A stretch of 64,000 bases of DNA from Pseudomonadota bacterium (GCA_023389055.1 JAEWFA010000062.1:15767-79766); one strand, 5' to 3'; counted from the stretch's first letter, positions 15,403 through 23,644 are shown. Translations and numbers: made by a program. Notes: generated by a model from the letters alone, not told the origin.

Positions 15403-16430
15403 CGATACTCGAAGACCGCCTGCAGCACGCCGTCGGCTCGCGCACTGACGCATTCGAACGCGCGCTGGCAGTCGTCGAAGCGGAAATGGTGCGTGACCAG
15501 GCGCTGCGGCCCGATCCGCGCAATGGCGCGCCACGCGGTGTCGAGTCGACGCTGCCGGTTCCATCGCCCGGACAGGCGAGGGGCGATGCGGCTGACCTGG
15601 CTCGAGACGAGTGCGAGACGGCGCCGATGGAAGTGCCCGCCGAGGTCGATCGCCGCGGGCGACGTCCCGTACCACGACGCGACGATCACGCGCGCGTCGA
15701 AGCCGGCCAGTTCGATCGCCTGGTTCAGCGCCTGCGCGTTGCCCGAGAGCTCGATCACGAAGTCCAGCCCGTCGTCGTCGCGCCCGGCGAAGAGCCGCTC
15801 GCGCAGCGTCGCGCACTGCGCCGCGTCCTGCGGGTCGATCGAGCAGTGCGCGCCGAGCGCGAGCGAGCGTTCGCGCCGGTTCGCGATCGGATCGGCGCTC
15901 GCCAGCAGTTCGATCGGAAATTCGGCCAGCAGCGCCACCGCCAGCAATCCGACGACACCCTGACCGAGCACGAGTGCGCGCTCGCCGAGCCGCGGCTCGG
16001 CGTCGTGCACGAAGCTCGTCGCCGACTCGACGTTCGGCAGGAAGAGCGCGGCCAAAGGCTCGATCTCCGCGGGAATCGCGACGACCTCGCGCAGCGGCAC
16101 GACCGAGTAATCCTGGTGCGGATGGAACGCGAACACCCGTCGCTGCAGCCAGGCGCGATCGACGTTCGCGCCGGCGTCGACGATCTCGCCGACCAGCGCG
16201 TAGCCGTAGGCAAAGGGGTAGGAGGCGCCCGCGCTCAGGCTTGCGATACGCGCATCGAGCGGCATGCCCGGCGGGACGCGCCCTTCGAAGACCAGCGACT
16301 CGGTGCCCGGGCTGATTGCCGAGTAGAGGGTGCGCACGAGCACCTCGCCGGCCCCGAGTGCGGGCAGGCTCGCGTGCCCGACCGCCACCTTCCTCTTCGC
16401 GACGTGATGGATCGCGCGCGCCTTCATCAT
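15399..16430 (-). CDS. MDR-superfamily dehydrogenase, BchC-like
   Basis: This 343-residue medium-chain dehydrogenase resembles BchC (3-hydroxyethyl bacteriochlorophyllide dehydrogenase) and its relatives: YSAISPGTESLVFEGRVPPG, FAYGYALVGEIVDAG, RRVFAFHPHQDYSVVP and LVLGQGVVGLLAVALLAEF (nucleotide-binding Gly-rich loop). The usual catalytic-zinc Cys-His arrangement of alcohol dehydrogenases is not evident at the N terminus. No other bacteriochlorophyll gene is present, so the substrate is likely different. It lies between the RibD-C reductase and the PTPS-like gene, with an ATGA overlap to the latter, and probably oxidises or reduces a side chain in the same pathway. Confidence 0.85.
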   Translation of the reverse strand: MMKARAIHHVAKRKVAVGHASLPALGAGEVLVRTLYSAISPGTESLVFEGRVPPGMPLDARIASLSAGASYPFAYGYALVGEIVDAGANVDRAWLQRRVFAFHPHQDYSVVPLREVVAIPAEIEPLAALFLPNVESATSFVHDAEPRLGERALVLGQGVVGLLAVALLAEFPIELLASADPIANRRERSLALGAHCSIDPQDAAQCATLRERLFAGRDDDGLDFVIELSGNAQALNQAIELAGFDARVIVASWYGTSPAAIDLGGHFHRRRLALVSSQVSRIAPRLSGRWNRQRRLDTAWRAIARIGPQRLVTHHFRFDDCQRAFECVSARADGVLQAVFEYR

Positions 16431-16461
16431 CTGCTCGGGCGTCGGAACGTGCCGCCGGTGG

Positions 16462-17181
16462 TCATGATCCCAACGGTCCGTACGCGACGAGATCCGAGCC
16501 CAGCGTCTGGTAGCGGCAGTCGAGGATCGACAGCGGCGTGTCGGTGTGCGCCCGGCACGGCTGCTCGAGCGCCTTCACTCCGCCCAGCAGTGTCGGGGCG
16601 ATCGTCACGATGCAGTAATCGACGAGTTGCGCGGCGAGGATCGACTGGATCACCGTAGCGCCGCCCTCGACCATCACCGAACGCAGCCCGAGCGAGCCGA
16701 GGCGATCGAGCGCCGCATCCAGGTCGACCCGCCCGTCGGAAGACCGTGCGACGCGCTGCACGACGGCGCCCAGCGCCGTCAGCCGCGCGACCTTCGACTG
16801 CGGCGCGCGGTCGGTGGTGACGACGATCGGCCGATGCGTCGGATGATCCAGCAGCCGCGCGGTCTCCGGAAAGCGCAGGCCGCTGTCGAGGATCACCGGC
16901 TGCGGGTCGTCGCCGAGGCAGTGACGCACGGTGAGCTGCGGATCGTCGCTGAGGACGGTGTTCACGCCGACCAGCAGCGCGTCGTGCAACGCGCGCAGCC
17001 GGTGCGTCATCTCGAGCGCCTTCCTGCAGCTGAGCGCGTACGGTCGCGAGCGCGACACCGAGACGCTGCCGTCGATGCTCTGCGACCAGCTCAGCGTGAC
17101 GAACGGCCGCTCGCGCATCCAGCGCCGGTGCGCGACGAGCCGACTGGCGAGCGGACGCAGAAAGGCCAGTTCGTCGGGCAT
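16462..17181 (-). CDS. RibD C-terminal-domain / dihydrofolate reductase-fold protein
   Basis: This 239-residue protein is a stand-alone RibD-C reductase. PFVTLSWSQSIDGSVSVS is the characteristic first strand and loop, LRALHDALLVGVNTVLSDDP the NADPH-site region, and LRSVMVEGGATVIQSIL the GGA motif near the end. RibD-C enzymes reduce a ribosylamino-pyrimidine in riboflavin synthesis; free-standing copies also serve pterin or archaeal F420/flavin routes. The deaminase domain of RibD is absent. The start MPDELAFLRP at 17181 is chosen; a GTG twelve codons upstream is possible. It is the first gene of the operon with the BchC-like and PTPS-like genes. Confidence 0.82.
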   Translation of the reverse strand: MPDELAFLRPLASRLVAHRRWMRERPFVTLSWSQSIDGSVSVSRSRPYALSCRKALEMTHRLRALHDALLVGVNTVLSDDPQLTVRHCLGDDPQPVILDSGLRFPETARLLDHPTHRPIVVTTDRAPQSKVARLTALGAVVQRVARSSDGRVDLDAALDRLGSLGLRSVMVEGGATVIQSILAAQLVDYCIVTIAPTLLGGVKALEQPCRAHTDTPLSILDCRYQTLGSDLVAYGPLGS

Positions 17182-17317
17182 CGCGAAACGTTCGTCGAAG
17201 CGGGGCAGCGCGTGCACGGCGGGCCTCGTTCGCGGCAATGCGGTGCCCGATCGTACCGCCGGTTCGGCATGCCGGCGCCGATGCCCGCGCGCCCGGATGG
17301 GCGAGGGCACGGCCCGG

Positions 17318-17881
17318 TCAGTGCCGGTCGACCGGCACCTGCTTGACGATCTCCTGTACCTGCCGGAAATGCGGATGCTCGCTCGAGCGCACCCACTCGA
17401 ACAGCACCATCTCCGGCGAGACGATCGTCGCGCCGGCCTGCTGCAGGCGCTGCATCGCGAGCCGATGGTCGGCGGCGCGCCGCGACCCGCAGGCCGGTTC
17501 GACCACCCATACGCGGCGCTCCTGGCGCAGCAGGCCGAGCGCCGTCTGCAGCAGGCAGACGTGCGCCTCGCAACCGGCGACGACCAGCTGGCGCGCACGC
17601 GGCGCGAGCGCGTCGAGGGCGACGCCCAGCGCGTCCTCGCAGGCATCGAAATGCCGCTTCGACACCGTTGCGTCGCAAAGCGCGCTCACCGCGGCGACGT
17701 TCGGCCCGAGTCCCTGGGGGTTCTGCTCGGTACCGACGACCGGAACGCCGAGCGCGCGGGCGGCCGACGCGAGCTGCACCGCGCAGCGCACGACGTCGTC
17801 GCCGCCGAGGATCGCCGGCATCAGCCGTGCCTGGAAGTCGACGAGCACCAGGGCGCAACGCGCCGCATCGATCGTGTCCAT
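17318..17881 (-). CDS. isochorismatase-like cysteine hydrolase
   Basis: This 187-residue protein has the isochorismatase-like triad: Asp15 in ALVLVDFQARLM, Lys75 in TVSKRHFD and Cys109 in AGCEAHVCLLQTAL. Family members cleave amides, imides or vinyl ethers; many 180-190 residue forms, often annotated YcaC-related, have no known substrate. The start at 17881 has GAGAGGAAA just upstream. Its last codons coincide with an exact 18-base palindrome (17321-17338). It points the same way as the RibD-C operon, 136 bases downstream, and is divergent from the AbfD-like gene, so it could belong with either. Confidence 0.87.
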   Translation of the reverse strand: MDTIDAARCALVLVDFQARLMPAILGGDDVVRCAVQLASAARALGVPVVGTEQNPQGLGPNVAAVSALCDATVSKRHFDACEDALGVALDALAPRARQLVVAGCEAHVCLLQTALGLLRQERRVWVVEPACGSRRAADHRLAMQRLQQAGATIVSPEMVLFEWVRSSEHPHFRQVQEIVKQVPVDRH

Positions 17882-18012
17882 TTCATTTCCTCTCGTCGCG
17901 TCCGGTCGCAGAACCCGGAACCCCGGATCGAGTGTAGACGTTGACCCGCGGGCAGGACAGCGGTCATCTTTGGCACGCCGCGCCTTCTCGCGAACCGACC
18001 GGAGAACCATCG

Positions 18013-19650
18013 ATGAACGCCGTCGACGCCGCGCCCACCCGCGCGAACCTGATGACCGGGGACGAATACCGGGAATCGCTGCGCCGCCTGCACCCGGTCG
18101 TCTACGTCGACGGGCGGCGCGTCGACAGCGTCGCCGACGAACCGATGCTGCGTCCCGGCGTGAACGCGCTCGCCTACACCTACGATTTCGCGCTCGACGC
18201 CGCGCGTGCGCCGGTCGCGCTGGCGAACCAGTCGAAGCGAAACCGGATCGTCAACCGGATGCTGCACGTCGACGAGTCGGCCGGCGACCTGCTGAACAAG
18301 CTCGAGGCGGTGCGGCTGCTGTGCCAGGAAACGGGCTGCGCGCAGCGCTACCTGGCGCACGACGCATTGAGCGGACTGGCGCAGGCAGTGGCGGCGATCG
18401 ACGACGCGCGCGGCTCGACCGAGCATCGCGAGCGCTTCGATGCGTACCGCGACCGCGCCCAGGACGACGACCTGTCGATCGGCATCGCGATGACGGATGC
18501 CAAGGGCGATCGCAGCCGCAAGCCGCACCAGCAGGCAAATCCCGACACCTACGTTCACATCGTCGAGCGCACTGCGAAGGGAATCCTGATCAGCGGCACG
18601 AAGGCGATCGTTACCGGCGCGCCCTACGTGCACGAGCTGCTCGTAATGCCCAGTCGCAACATGGGGCGCGAAGACGCGGACTTCGCCGTCTGCTGCGCGG
18701 TTCCGATAGACGCCGCAGGCGTGACGATCGTCGCGCGCCCGGCCGGCCGGCCCGGCGAGAAGCTCGAGCACGGCGATGCGCTCTTCTCGCGCAAGTACGG
18801 ACAGTCCACCGCGGTCGTCGTGTTCGACCGCGTGTTCGTTCCGTGGGATCGCGTGTTCTTCGAAGGCGAGTGGGAGCACAGCCACGTGCTCACCTACAGC
18901 TACGCAACACATCACCGGCACACCTGCATCGCCGCGCGTGCCGGCTTCGGCGACCTGTTGATCGGCGCGGGCGCGCTGATGTGCGAGGCGAACGGTTTCG
19001 ACGACCCCGGTGCGAAGAGCAACCTGCGCGAGCCGATGATCGAGCTGATCAAGATCGTCGAGGGGTTCTACGCGTGCGGCGTCGCAGCCAGCGTCTACGC
19101 GACGCGCGACGAACGCAGCGGGGTCTTCCTCCCCGATCCGGTCTTCGCGAACATCGGCAAGCTGCTGCTCGCCACGCAGATCTACGACATGCATCGGCTC
19201 GCGCACGAGGTCTCGGGCGGGCTCGTCGTTGCGCTGCCTGGTCCCGACGAGGATCACAACCCGGAGACGGCGGCGACGCTCGCCGAGGTGCTGCGCGCCA
19301 ATCCGAACGTGTCTTACGACAAGCGTGTCCAGACGGCGCGCTTGCTCGAGGATCTCACCGCGTCGTACCAGGGCGGCTGGTATTCGCTGATCAGCCTGCA
19401 CGGCGGCGGCTCGCCGGCGGCGATGAAGCAGGAGATCTGGCGCAACTATCCGGTGGGCAGCAAAGTCGAGCTCGTCGAGCGGCTGCTCGAGCGCGGCGTG
19501 CTCGATGACCCGCGCCGGCCCCTCGGCCGCAACAAGCAGCCGGCTCGGTGCTGCGACGCCGGTTGCAGCGCGCCGGGACAGCCGGTGATGGTGGCGATGC
19601 CGACAAGTCGAACGCAGCCGCGTGACGCGCCCTCCGGCGGGCGTCGCTGA
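18013..19650 (+). CDS. 4-hydroxyphenylacetate 3-hydroxylase family flavoprotein, AbfD-like
   Basis: This 545-residue protein belongs to the HpaB family and matches the 4-hydroxybutyryl-CoA dehydratase branch by its whole pattern: MTGDEYRESLRRLHPVVYVD, MTDAKGDRS, FVPWDRVFFEGE and GFGDLLIGAGAL. The dehydratase binds a [4Fe-4S] cluster with Cys99, Cys103, His292 and Cys299 (Clostridium aminobutyricum numbering, from memory). Here the matching places read Cys109, Tyr113, His301 and Ala308, so a normal cluster seems impossible, although FAD binding should persist. It may be an oxygenase or a different dehydratase. The C-terminal 40 residues are an unusual Arg/Pro/Cys-rich tail. It is divergent from the isochorismatase-like gene; TTGACC-17-TCATCT (17941-17969) is a possible promoter. 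Confidence 0.85.
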   Translation: MNAVDAAPTRANLMTGDEYRESLRRLHPVVYVDGRRVDSVADEPMLRPGVNALAYTYDFALDAARAPVALANQSKRNRIVNRMLHVDESAGDLLNKLEAVRLLCQETGCAQRYLAHDALSGLAQAVAAIDDARGSTEHRERFDAYRDRAQDDDLSIGIAMTDAKGDRSRKPHQQANPDTYVHIVERTAKGILISGTKAIVTGAPYVHELLVMPSRNMGREDADFAVCCAVPIDAAGVTIVARPAGRPGEKLEHGDALFSRKYGQSTAVVVFDRVFVPWDRVFFEGEWEHSHVLTYSYATHHRHTCIAARAGFGDLLIGAGALMCEANGFDDPGAKSNLREPMIELIKIVEGFYACGVAASVYATRDERSGVFLPDPVFANIGKLLLATQIYDMHRLAHEVSGGLVVALPGPDEDHNPETAATLAEVLRANPNVSYDKRVQTARLLEDLTASYQGGWYSLISLHGGGSPAAMKQEIWRNYPVGSKVELVERLLERGVLDDPRRPLGRNKQPARCCDAGCSAPGQPVMVAMPTSRTQPRDAPSGGRR

Positions 19651-19682
19651 CCCGCTCGGCGTACGGCGCCCGGCAGCCCGGC

Positions 19683-21209
19683 GTGGATTCCGCAGCACCA
19701 GCGCTCCCCGGCCGCTCCGAGCGGCTCGTCGACTGGAACCGGCGTCATGCGCTCGTCGTCGCCGCGGCGACCGTGCCCGCGCTCGCGTTGTCGTCGGCGT
19801 GGTGGGTGTCGGCCTTCGCCGCCGCCTCTTTCGCCGGGCTGCTGCGCGACGAGCAGAAGCTTCGCTCGCCGTCGGCGTCGTTCGGCAGCGCGAACTGGGT
19901 CACCAGCACGCGGCTCGTCGGCACGCTCGCGCTCCCCGCGCTGGCTCCGGCCGCACCCTTGGCGATCGCGGCCTGCGCGGCGGTTGTCTTCGCGCTCGAC
20001 GGCATCGACGGCTGGCTCGCGCGCCGGACCGGCACGGCTTCCGAATTCGGCGAGTACTTCGACAAGGAGACCGACGCGCTGCTGATGCTCGTGCTGTGCC
20101 TGCTGCTGCACCAGGCAGGGCGCTTCGGCGCGTGGATCCTGTTGCCCGGGCTGCTGCGCTACGGCTTCGTCGTGTTCCTGATGCTCGCGCGCCCGCCGGC
20201 GGCGAAGGAACGGCGCAGCGACTGGGGCCGGTGGATCTTCTTCGGCACCATGATCGCGCTGGTCGCGTCGTTCACGCCGTTTCGCGCGCTCTACGAACCC
20301 GCAATGGCGTCGATGACGGTACTGCTCGTCGCGTCGTTCGCCGCGGCGCTGGTGCAACTGTATCGCCCTGCGCGCGAGCGTCCCCGCCGGCGCGATCCGG
20401 TGCACCTGAGGACGCGCCGCGTACGGCAGCCGGAGGACGTGTTCGACTTCTTCGACGCGCTGGCCCCCGAATATCGCGACTGCCACGGCGACGCCGAACG
20501 TTCGTTGCAGCGGCGGCTGGCGCTGATCCGCCGGCTGCTGCCCGCGCGCCGTGGCGTATTGATCGAGATCGGCTGCGGCAATGCGATCCACCTGTTCGCG
20601 CTGGCACCGCTGTTCGACGCCTCCATAGGCGTCGACGGATCGGCGAAGATGATCGCCGCCGCCGAAGCGCGGCGTGTCCGGCACGACGCCGCAGCGCGCG
20701 TGCGCTTCGCCGTCGAACGCGCCGAGAACCTCTCGAGCGTCGGCGACGCAGCGGCCGACGCCGTGCTTTGCGTGGGCGCCTTCGAGCACATGACCGACCA
20801 GCCGGGTGTCCTTGCCGAAGCGGGCCGCGTACTGCGACCGGGCGGCGTTTTCGTCTGCCTGTCGCCGAACGCAGACTTTCTCTGGTACACGCGCCTGGCG
20901 CCGTGGCTGGGTTTCGACACCCGACACCTGAGCACCGATCGTTTCGTTTCTCCGAGTCGGTGGCCGCTGCTTCTTGCCGCTGCGGGGCTGCAGCCGGAGG
21001 CGATCGGGTTCTGGCGCTTCGTGCCGGTCGGAGACATGCCGCCCTGGGCGGCGCGCACCATGCTCGCGCTCGACCGCGTCGGTGCCGCGCTGCGCGTGAA
21101 TGCCCTTCGCGGCGGCTGCTACGTGAAGGCCGTCAAGTCTCCGCAGGCGCCATCGATCGCCGATGCGCCGGCGGGCGCCGAGCGAACGGCAAGCACGTCG
21201 ATCTGGTGA
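19683..21209 (+). CDS. fused CDP-alcohol phosphotransferase and SAM-dependent methyltransferase
   Basis: This 508-residue protein joins two enzymes. Residues 60-235 form a membrane-embedded CDP-alcohol phosphotransferase with the complete motif: Asp106, Asp109, Gly110, Ala113-Arg114, Gly123, Asp127 and Asp131 (DGIDGWLARR...GEYFDKETD). Several hydrophobic helices follow. Residues 250-480 form a class I methyltransferase with LIEIGCGNAIHLFAL (SAM-binding loop), ADAVLCVGAFEHM and RVLRPGGVFVCLSPN. The first half would join a CDP-activated group to an alcohol, the second would methylate the product or its precursor. The GTG start at 19683 is tentative. The AbfD-like gene ends 33 bases upstream. 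Its 3' end overlaps a convergent methyltransferase gene by 91 bases. Confidence 0.85.
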   Translation: MDSAAPALPGRSERLVDWNRRHALVVAAATVPALALSSAWWVSAFAAASFAGLLRDEQKLRSPSASFGSANWVTSTRLVGTLALPALAPAAPLAIAACAAVVFALDGIDGWLARRTGTASEFGEYFDKETDALLMLVLCLLLHQAGRFGAWILLPGLLRYGFVVFLMLARPPAAKERRSDWGRWIFFGTMIALVASFTPFRALYEPAMASMTVLLVASFAAALVQLYRPARERPRRRDPVHLRTRRVRQPEDVFDFFDALAPEYRDCHGDAERSLQRRLALIRRLLPARRGVLIEIGCGNAIHLFALAPLFDASIGVDGSAKMIAAAEARRVRHDAAARVRFAVERAENLSSVGDAAADAVLCVGAFEHMTDQPGVLAEAGRVLRPGGVFVCLSPNADFLWYTRLAPWLGFDTRHLSTDRFVSPSRWPLLLAAAGLQPEAIGFWRFVPVGDMPPWAARTMLALDRVGAALRVNALRGGCYVKAVKSPQAPSIADAPAGAERTASTSIW

Positions 21210-22078
21210 ACGATGGCGCCGAGTCGTCCGGCGGCAAGCAGCGCGCGCCGATCGCGATGCCAGGCGTCGAGGCGGCGCACATCGCAGTGCGCTTCGTTCT
21301 CGCGCCGCAACGCGTCGAGCAGCACCGACAGGACGACTGCGTCTCCCGGGCGAAGGCGGCCGTCGCGCGGGACGATGTTCCAGTCGGAACTACCCCAGGC
21401 GAGAACCTCGAAGCCGGCGTCGGGCAGCAGCGCGTGCAGGCGGCGCCCGGAACGCGCGCCACCGGTCGGCTGGCCGTCGATCCGGCGCTCCTCCATCGAC
21501 GCGTCGTAGCGCTGCAGCAGCGCGGTCTCGAAGGCCGCGTCGCAGTACGTCGGGAAGAACGCGGTGTCCCCGTCGTAGTTCAGCGTCGCATAGAAGAGAC
21601 CGCCGGGAGCGAGCCAGTCGGCGATGCGCAGCAGCAGCGGGCGCATCGGAACGAGGTCCATGAACGCGTGCGCGGTCACGAGATCGAAACGCTCGCCGGC
21701 GCGCGGCTCGAATCCTGCCGCCTCGCCATGCGCGAGACGCAACGTGACGAAGCGATGCGCGTCGCTGGCCTGGATGCGCGACTCGTCCGCCTGGCCTGGC
21801 AACTCGAAGCCTCGCTGCCGCAGGTGCACTGCAATCCTTTCGCGCGCGCGGTCAATCAGCCGCTCGTCGCGGTCGATTGCGACGATGTCGATCGCGCGGG
21901 CGCCGATGCGCGCATCGAGAAGGCGCCGAACCATCGCCCCGGTGCCCGTTCCGATGTCGACGCAGCGAAGCCGGTCCCGGTGCGCGATCGAATCGATGCA
22001 GGCGCGGCGCACGTCGACCGCGAGGCTGCGCTCGTCGAGGTCGAACTTCGCCTCGAGGAAATCGGCGAATTCCGGCAC
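21119..22078 (-). CDS. class I SAM-dependent methyltransferase
   Basis: This 319-residue protein has a Rossmann methyltransferase core at about residues 35-175: LRCVDIGTGTGAMVRRLLDA (motif I), DIVAIDRDERLIDRARE (motif II acidic residue) and DLVTAHAFMDLVPM followed by WLAPGGLFYATLNYDGDTAF. The C-terminal third, with WGSSDWNIVPRDG, is probably substrate-specific. I do not recognise a named family. Substrate is unknown; proximity to the fused phosphotransferase-methyltransferase and the PTPS-like operon suggests a role there. The 91-base convergent overlap with the fusion gene lies within both coding ends. Confidence 0.82.
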   Translation of the reverse strand: MPEFADFLEAKFDLDERSLAVDVRRACIDSIAHRDRLRCVDIGTGTGAMVRRLLDARIGARAIDIVAIDRDERLIDRARERIAVHLRQRGFELPGQADESRIQASDAHRFVTLRLAHGEAAGFEPRAGERFDLVTAHAFMDLVPMRPLLLRIADWLAPGGLFYATLNYDGDTAFFPTYCDAAFETALLQRYDASMEERRIDGQPTGGARSGRRLHALLPDAGFEVLAWGSSDWNIVPRDGRLRPGDAVVLSVLLDALRRENEAHCDVRRLDAWHRDRRALLAAGRLGAIVHQIDVLAVRSAPAGASAIDGACGDLTAFT

Positions 22079-22115
22079 GGGGCTGATTCGGGACGAGGTG
22101 ATCGGCGAGACGATT

Positions 22116-22985
22116 TCAGAGGTTCGTCTGCTCGGGGGGAACCGACGCCGGATCGGGAACCTCGCCGCCGCTCGCCGTCGCCTGCGTGCGCGGCAGCGCG
22201 AGATCGCCGAGCAGGAAGGACGTCATCGTGAGCGAGCCCATCGAACCGCCTTCGACGAAGGTGCGTGCGGGCTGTTTCGCCTCGTCGCACAGCCCCGCCA
22301 GGTAGAAGAGCGGCAGGAAATGCTCGGGCGTCGGAACCGACGGCGCGTAGTCGCGGTGCGAGAGGACCGACGCAAGCCGGGCGGGCTCGGAAGCCATGAT
22401 CGACCGCACTTCGGCGTCGAAGCGCTCGGCCCAGTCGTAGGCGACGTCTCCGAGAGCCCAGTCCACGCGTCGCAGGTTGTGCACGACGTTGCCGCTGCCG
22501 ACAATGAAGATGCCGCGTTCGCGCAGCGGCGCCAGCCGCCGACCCAGTTCGAAGTGATAGTCGGGCGGCTCTCCGCCGTGCAGCGACAGTTGCAGCACCG
22601 GCACGTCCGCATCGGGAAAGACGTGCGCGAGCACCGACCAGGTTCCGTGGTCGAGCCCCCAGCTTTCGCGTTCGAGGCCCACGTATCCGGGCTTCACTAC
22701 GTCGACGATCTCCTCGGCGATCTCCGGTGCACCCGGGGCGGGGTAGTCGTAGTCGAACAGCTCGCGCGGAAAGCCGTAGAAATCATGGATGACGCGCGGC
22801 TTCGCCATCGCGGTGAGCGCCGTGCTGTGGATGAACCAGTGCGCCGAGATCGCGAGTACCGCGCGCGGGCGCGGAAGCTTTCGGCCCAGGTTTCGCCATG
22901 CCGACGTGAAGCGGTTGATCTCGAGCGTGTTCATCGGACTGCCGTGTCCGATGAAGGCGGCAGGCATGCGGGCGGCAGTGGTCAT
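22116..22985 (-). CDS. class III extradiol ring-cleavage dioxygenase, DODA/YgiD-like
   Basis: This 289-residue protein matches the 4,5-DOPA-dioxygenase branch of the LigB family. Conserved histidines are in AAFIGHGSPMNTLE, VLAISAHWFIHST, WGLDHGTWSVL and IVGSGNVVHNLRRVDW, consistent with a metal site. Such enzymes open catechol rings next to a hydroxyl group; E. coli YgiD acts on L-DOPA in vitro. It is the last gene of a minus-strand operon with a complete Liv transporter (11 bases after LivF), which suggests uptake of an aromatic compound or aromatic amino acid. The 40-residue C-terminal tail beyond LTMTSFLLG is not conserved as far as I recall. Confidence 0.9.
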   Translation of the reverse strand: MTTAARMPAAFIGHGSPMNTLEINRFTSAWRNLGRKLPRPRAVLAISAHWFIHSTALTAMAKPRVIHDFYGFPRELFDYDYPAPGAPEIAEEIVDVVKPGYVGLERESWGLDHGTWSVLAHVFPDADVPVLQLSLHGGEPPDYHFELGRRLAPLRERGIFIVGSGNVVHNLRRVDWALGDVAYDWAERFDAEVRSIMASEPARLASVLSHRDYAPSVPTPEHFLPLFYLAGLCDEAKQPARTFVEGGSMGSLTMTSFLLGDLALPRTQATASGGEVPDPASVPPEQTNL

Positions 22986-22996
22986 CGGCTTCCCCT

Positions 22997-23644
22997 TCAG
23001 TCATTCTCGTGCACTTCGCCGCGGTCGATTCGGTAGATGCGATCGAGCAGCTCTCCTGCATGAGAGAGATTCGAGTCCGAGAGCACGATCGATACCCCTT
23101 CGCCGCGCAATTGGGCAATGACCTCGACGAGTCGCTGCCGAAGCACCGGCGCGACGCCTTCGAAGGGTTCGTCGAGCAGCAACAGTCGCGTGCCGCACAT
23201 CAGCGCGCGCGCCAATGCGGCGAGCTTCTGCTGGCCGCCCGACAACTGCTGGCCCTTGCGATCGCGGAACGCGAAGGTCTCGGGGATGATGCGATAGACC
23301 TTTTCGAGTCGCGACGAAGCGTCCGGCGCACGCATGGCCCACGCCGGAACCATCAGGTTCTCCTGCACGGTGAGCGTCGGGATCAACCGTCGATCCTCGG
23401 GGATGTAGCCGATGCCCAGGCGAACCCGCTCGTGCGGCGGACGGGCGCTCAGTTCGCGGCCGTCGAAGAGGATCGATCCGCCGCGGTTGCGCAGCAGCCC
23501 CATCACGCTTCGCATCAGCGTCGTCTTGCCGGCGCCGTTGCGCCCGATCAAGCCGACGAATTGCGCCTCGTCCACGTGCATCGTCACGCCGCGCAGTATG
23601 CCGATCGCGCCGATCGAGACGTCGAGCCGCTCAATGTGCAGCAT
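22997..23644 (-). CDS. livF: Liv-type ABC transporter ATPase, LivF
   Basis: This 215-residue ATPase has Walker A GRNGAGKTT, signature LSGGQQKLAALARAL and Walker B RLLLLDEPFEGVAP. YIPEDRRLIPTLTVQENL is the LivF-type Q-loop region. It is one of two ATPases of a branched-chain-amino-acid-type importer (HAAT family). The start at 23644 overlaps the LivG end by 14 bases. It is slightly shorter than E. coli LivF (237). Part of the five-gene transporter 22997-27601. Confidence 0.92.
   Translation of the reverse strand: MLHIERLDVSIGAIGILRGVTMHVDEAQFVGLIGRNGAGKTTLMRSVMGLLRNRGGSILFDGRELSARPPHERVRLGIGYIPEDRRLIPTLTVQENLMVPAWAMRAPDASSRLEKVYRIIPETFAFRDRKGQQLSGGQQKLAALARALMCGTRLLLLDEPFEGVAPVLRQRLVEVIAQLRGEGVSIVLSDSNLSHAGELLDRIYRIDRGEVHEND

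Noticed and set aside
15399..16430. Call as bacteriochlorophyllide dehydrogenase (BchC) with phototrophy
   Set aside because: No other photosynthesis gene is in the window and the operon partners are pterin/flavin-type enzymes.
18013..19650. Straight call as 4-hydroxyphenylacetate 3-monooxygenase (HpaB)
   Set aside because: The detailed pattern follows the 4-hydroxybutyryl-CoA dehydratase branch and no HpaC reductase gene is nearby; only the family name is safe.
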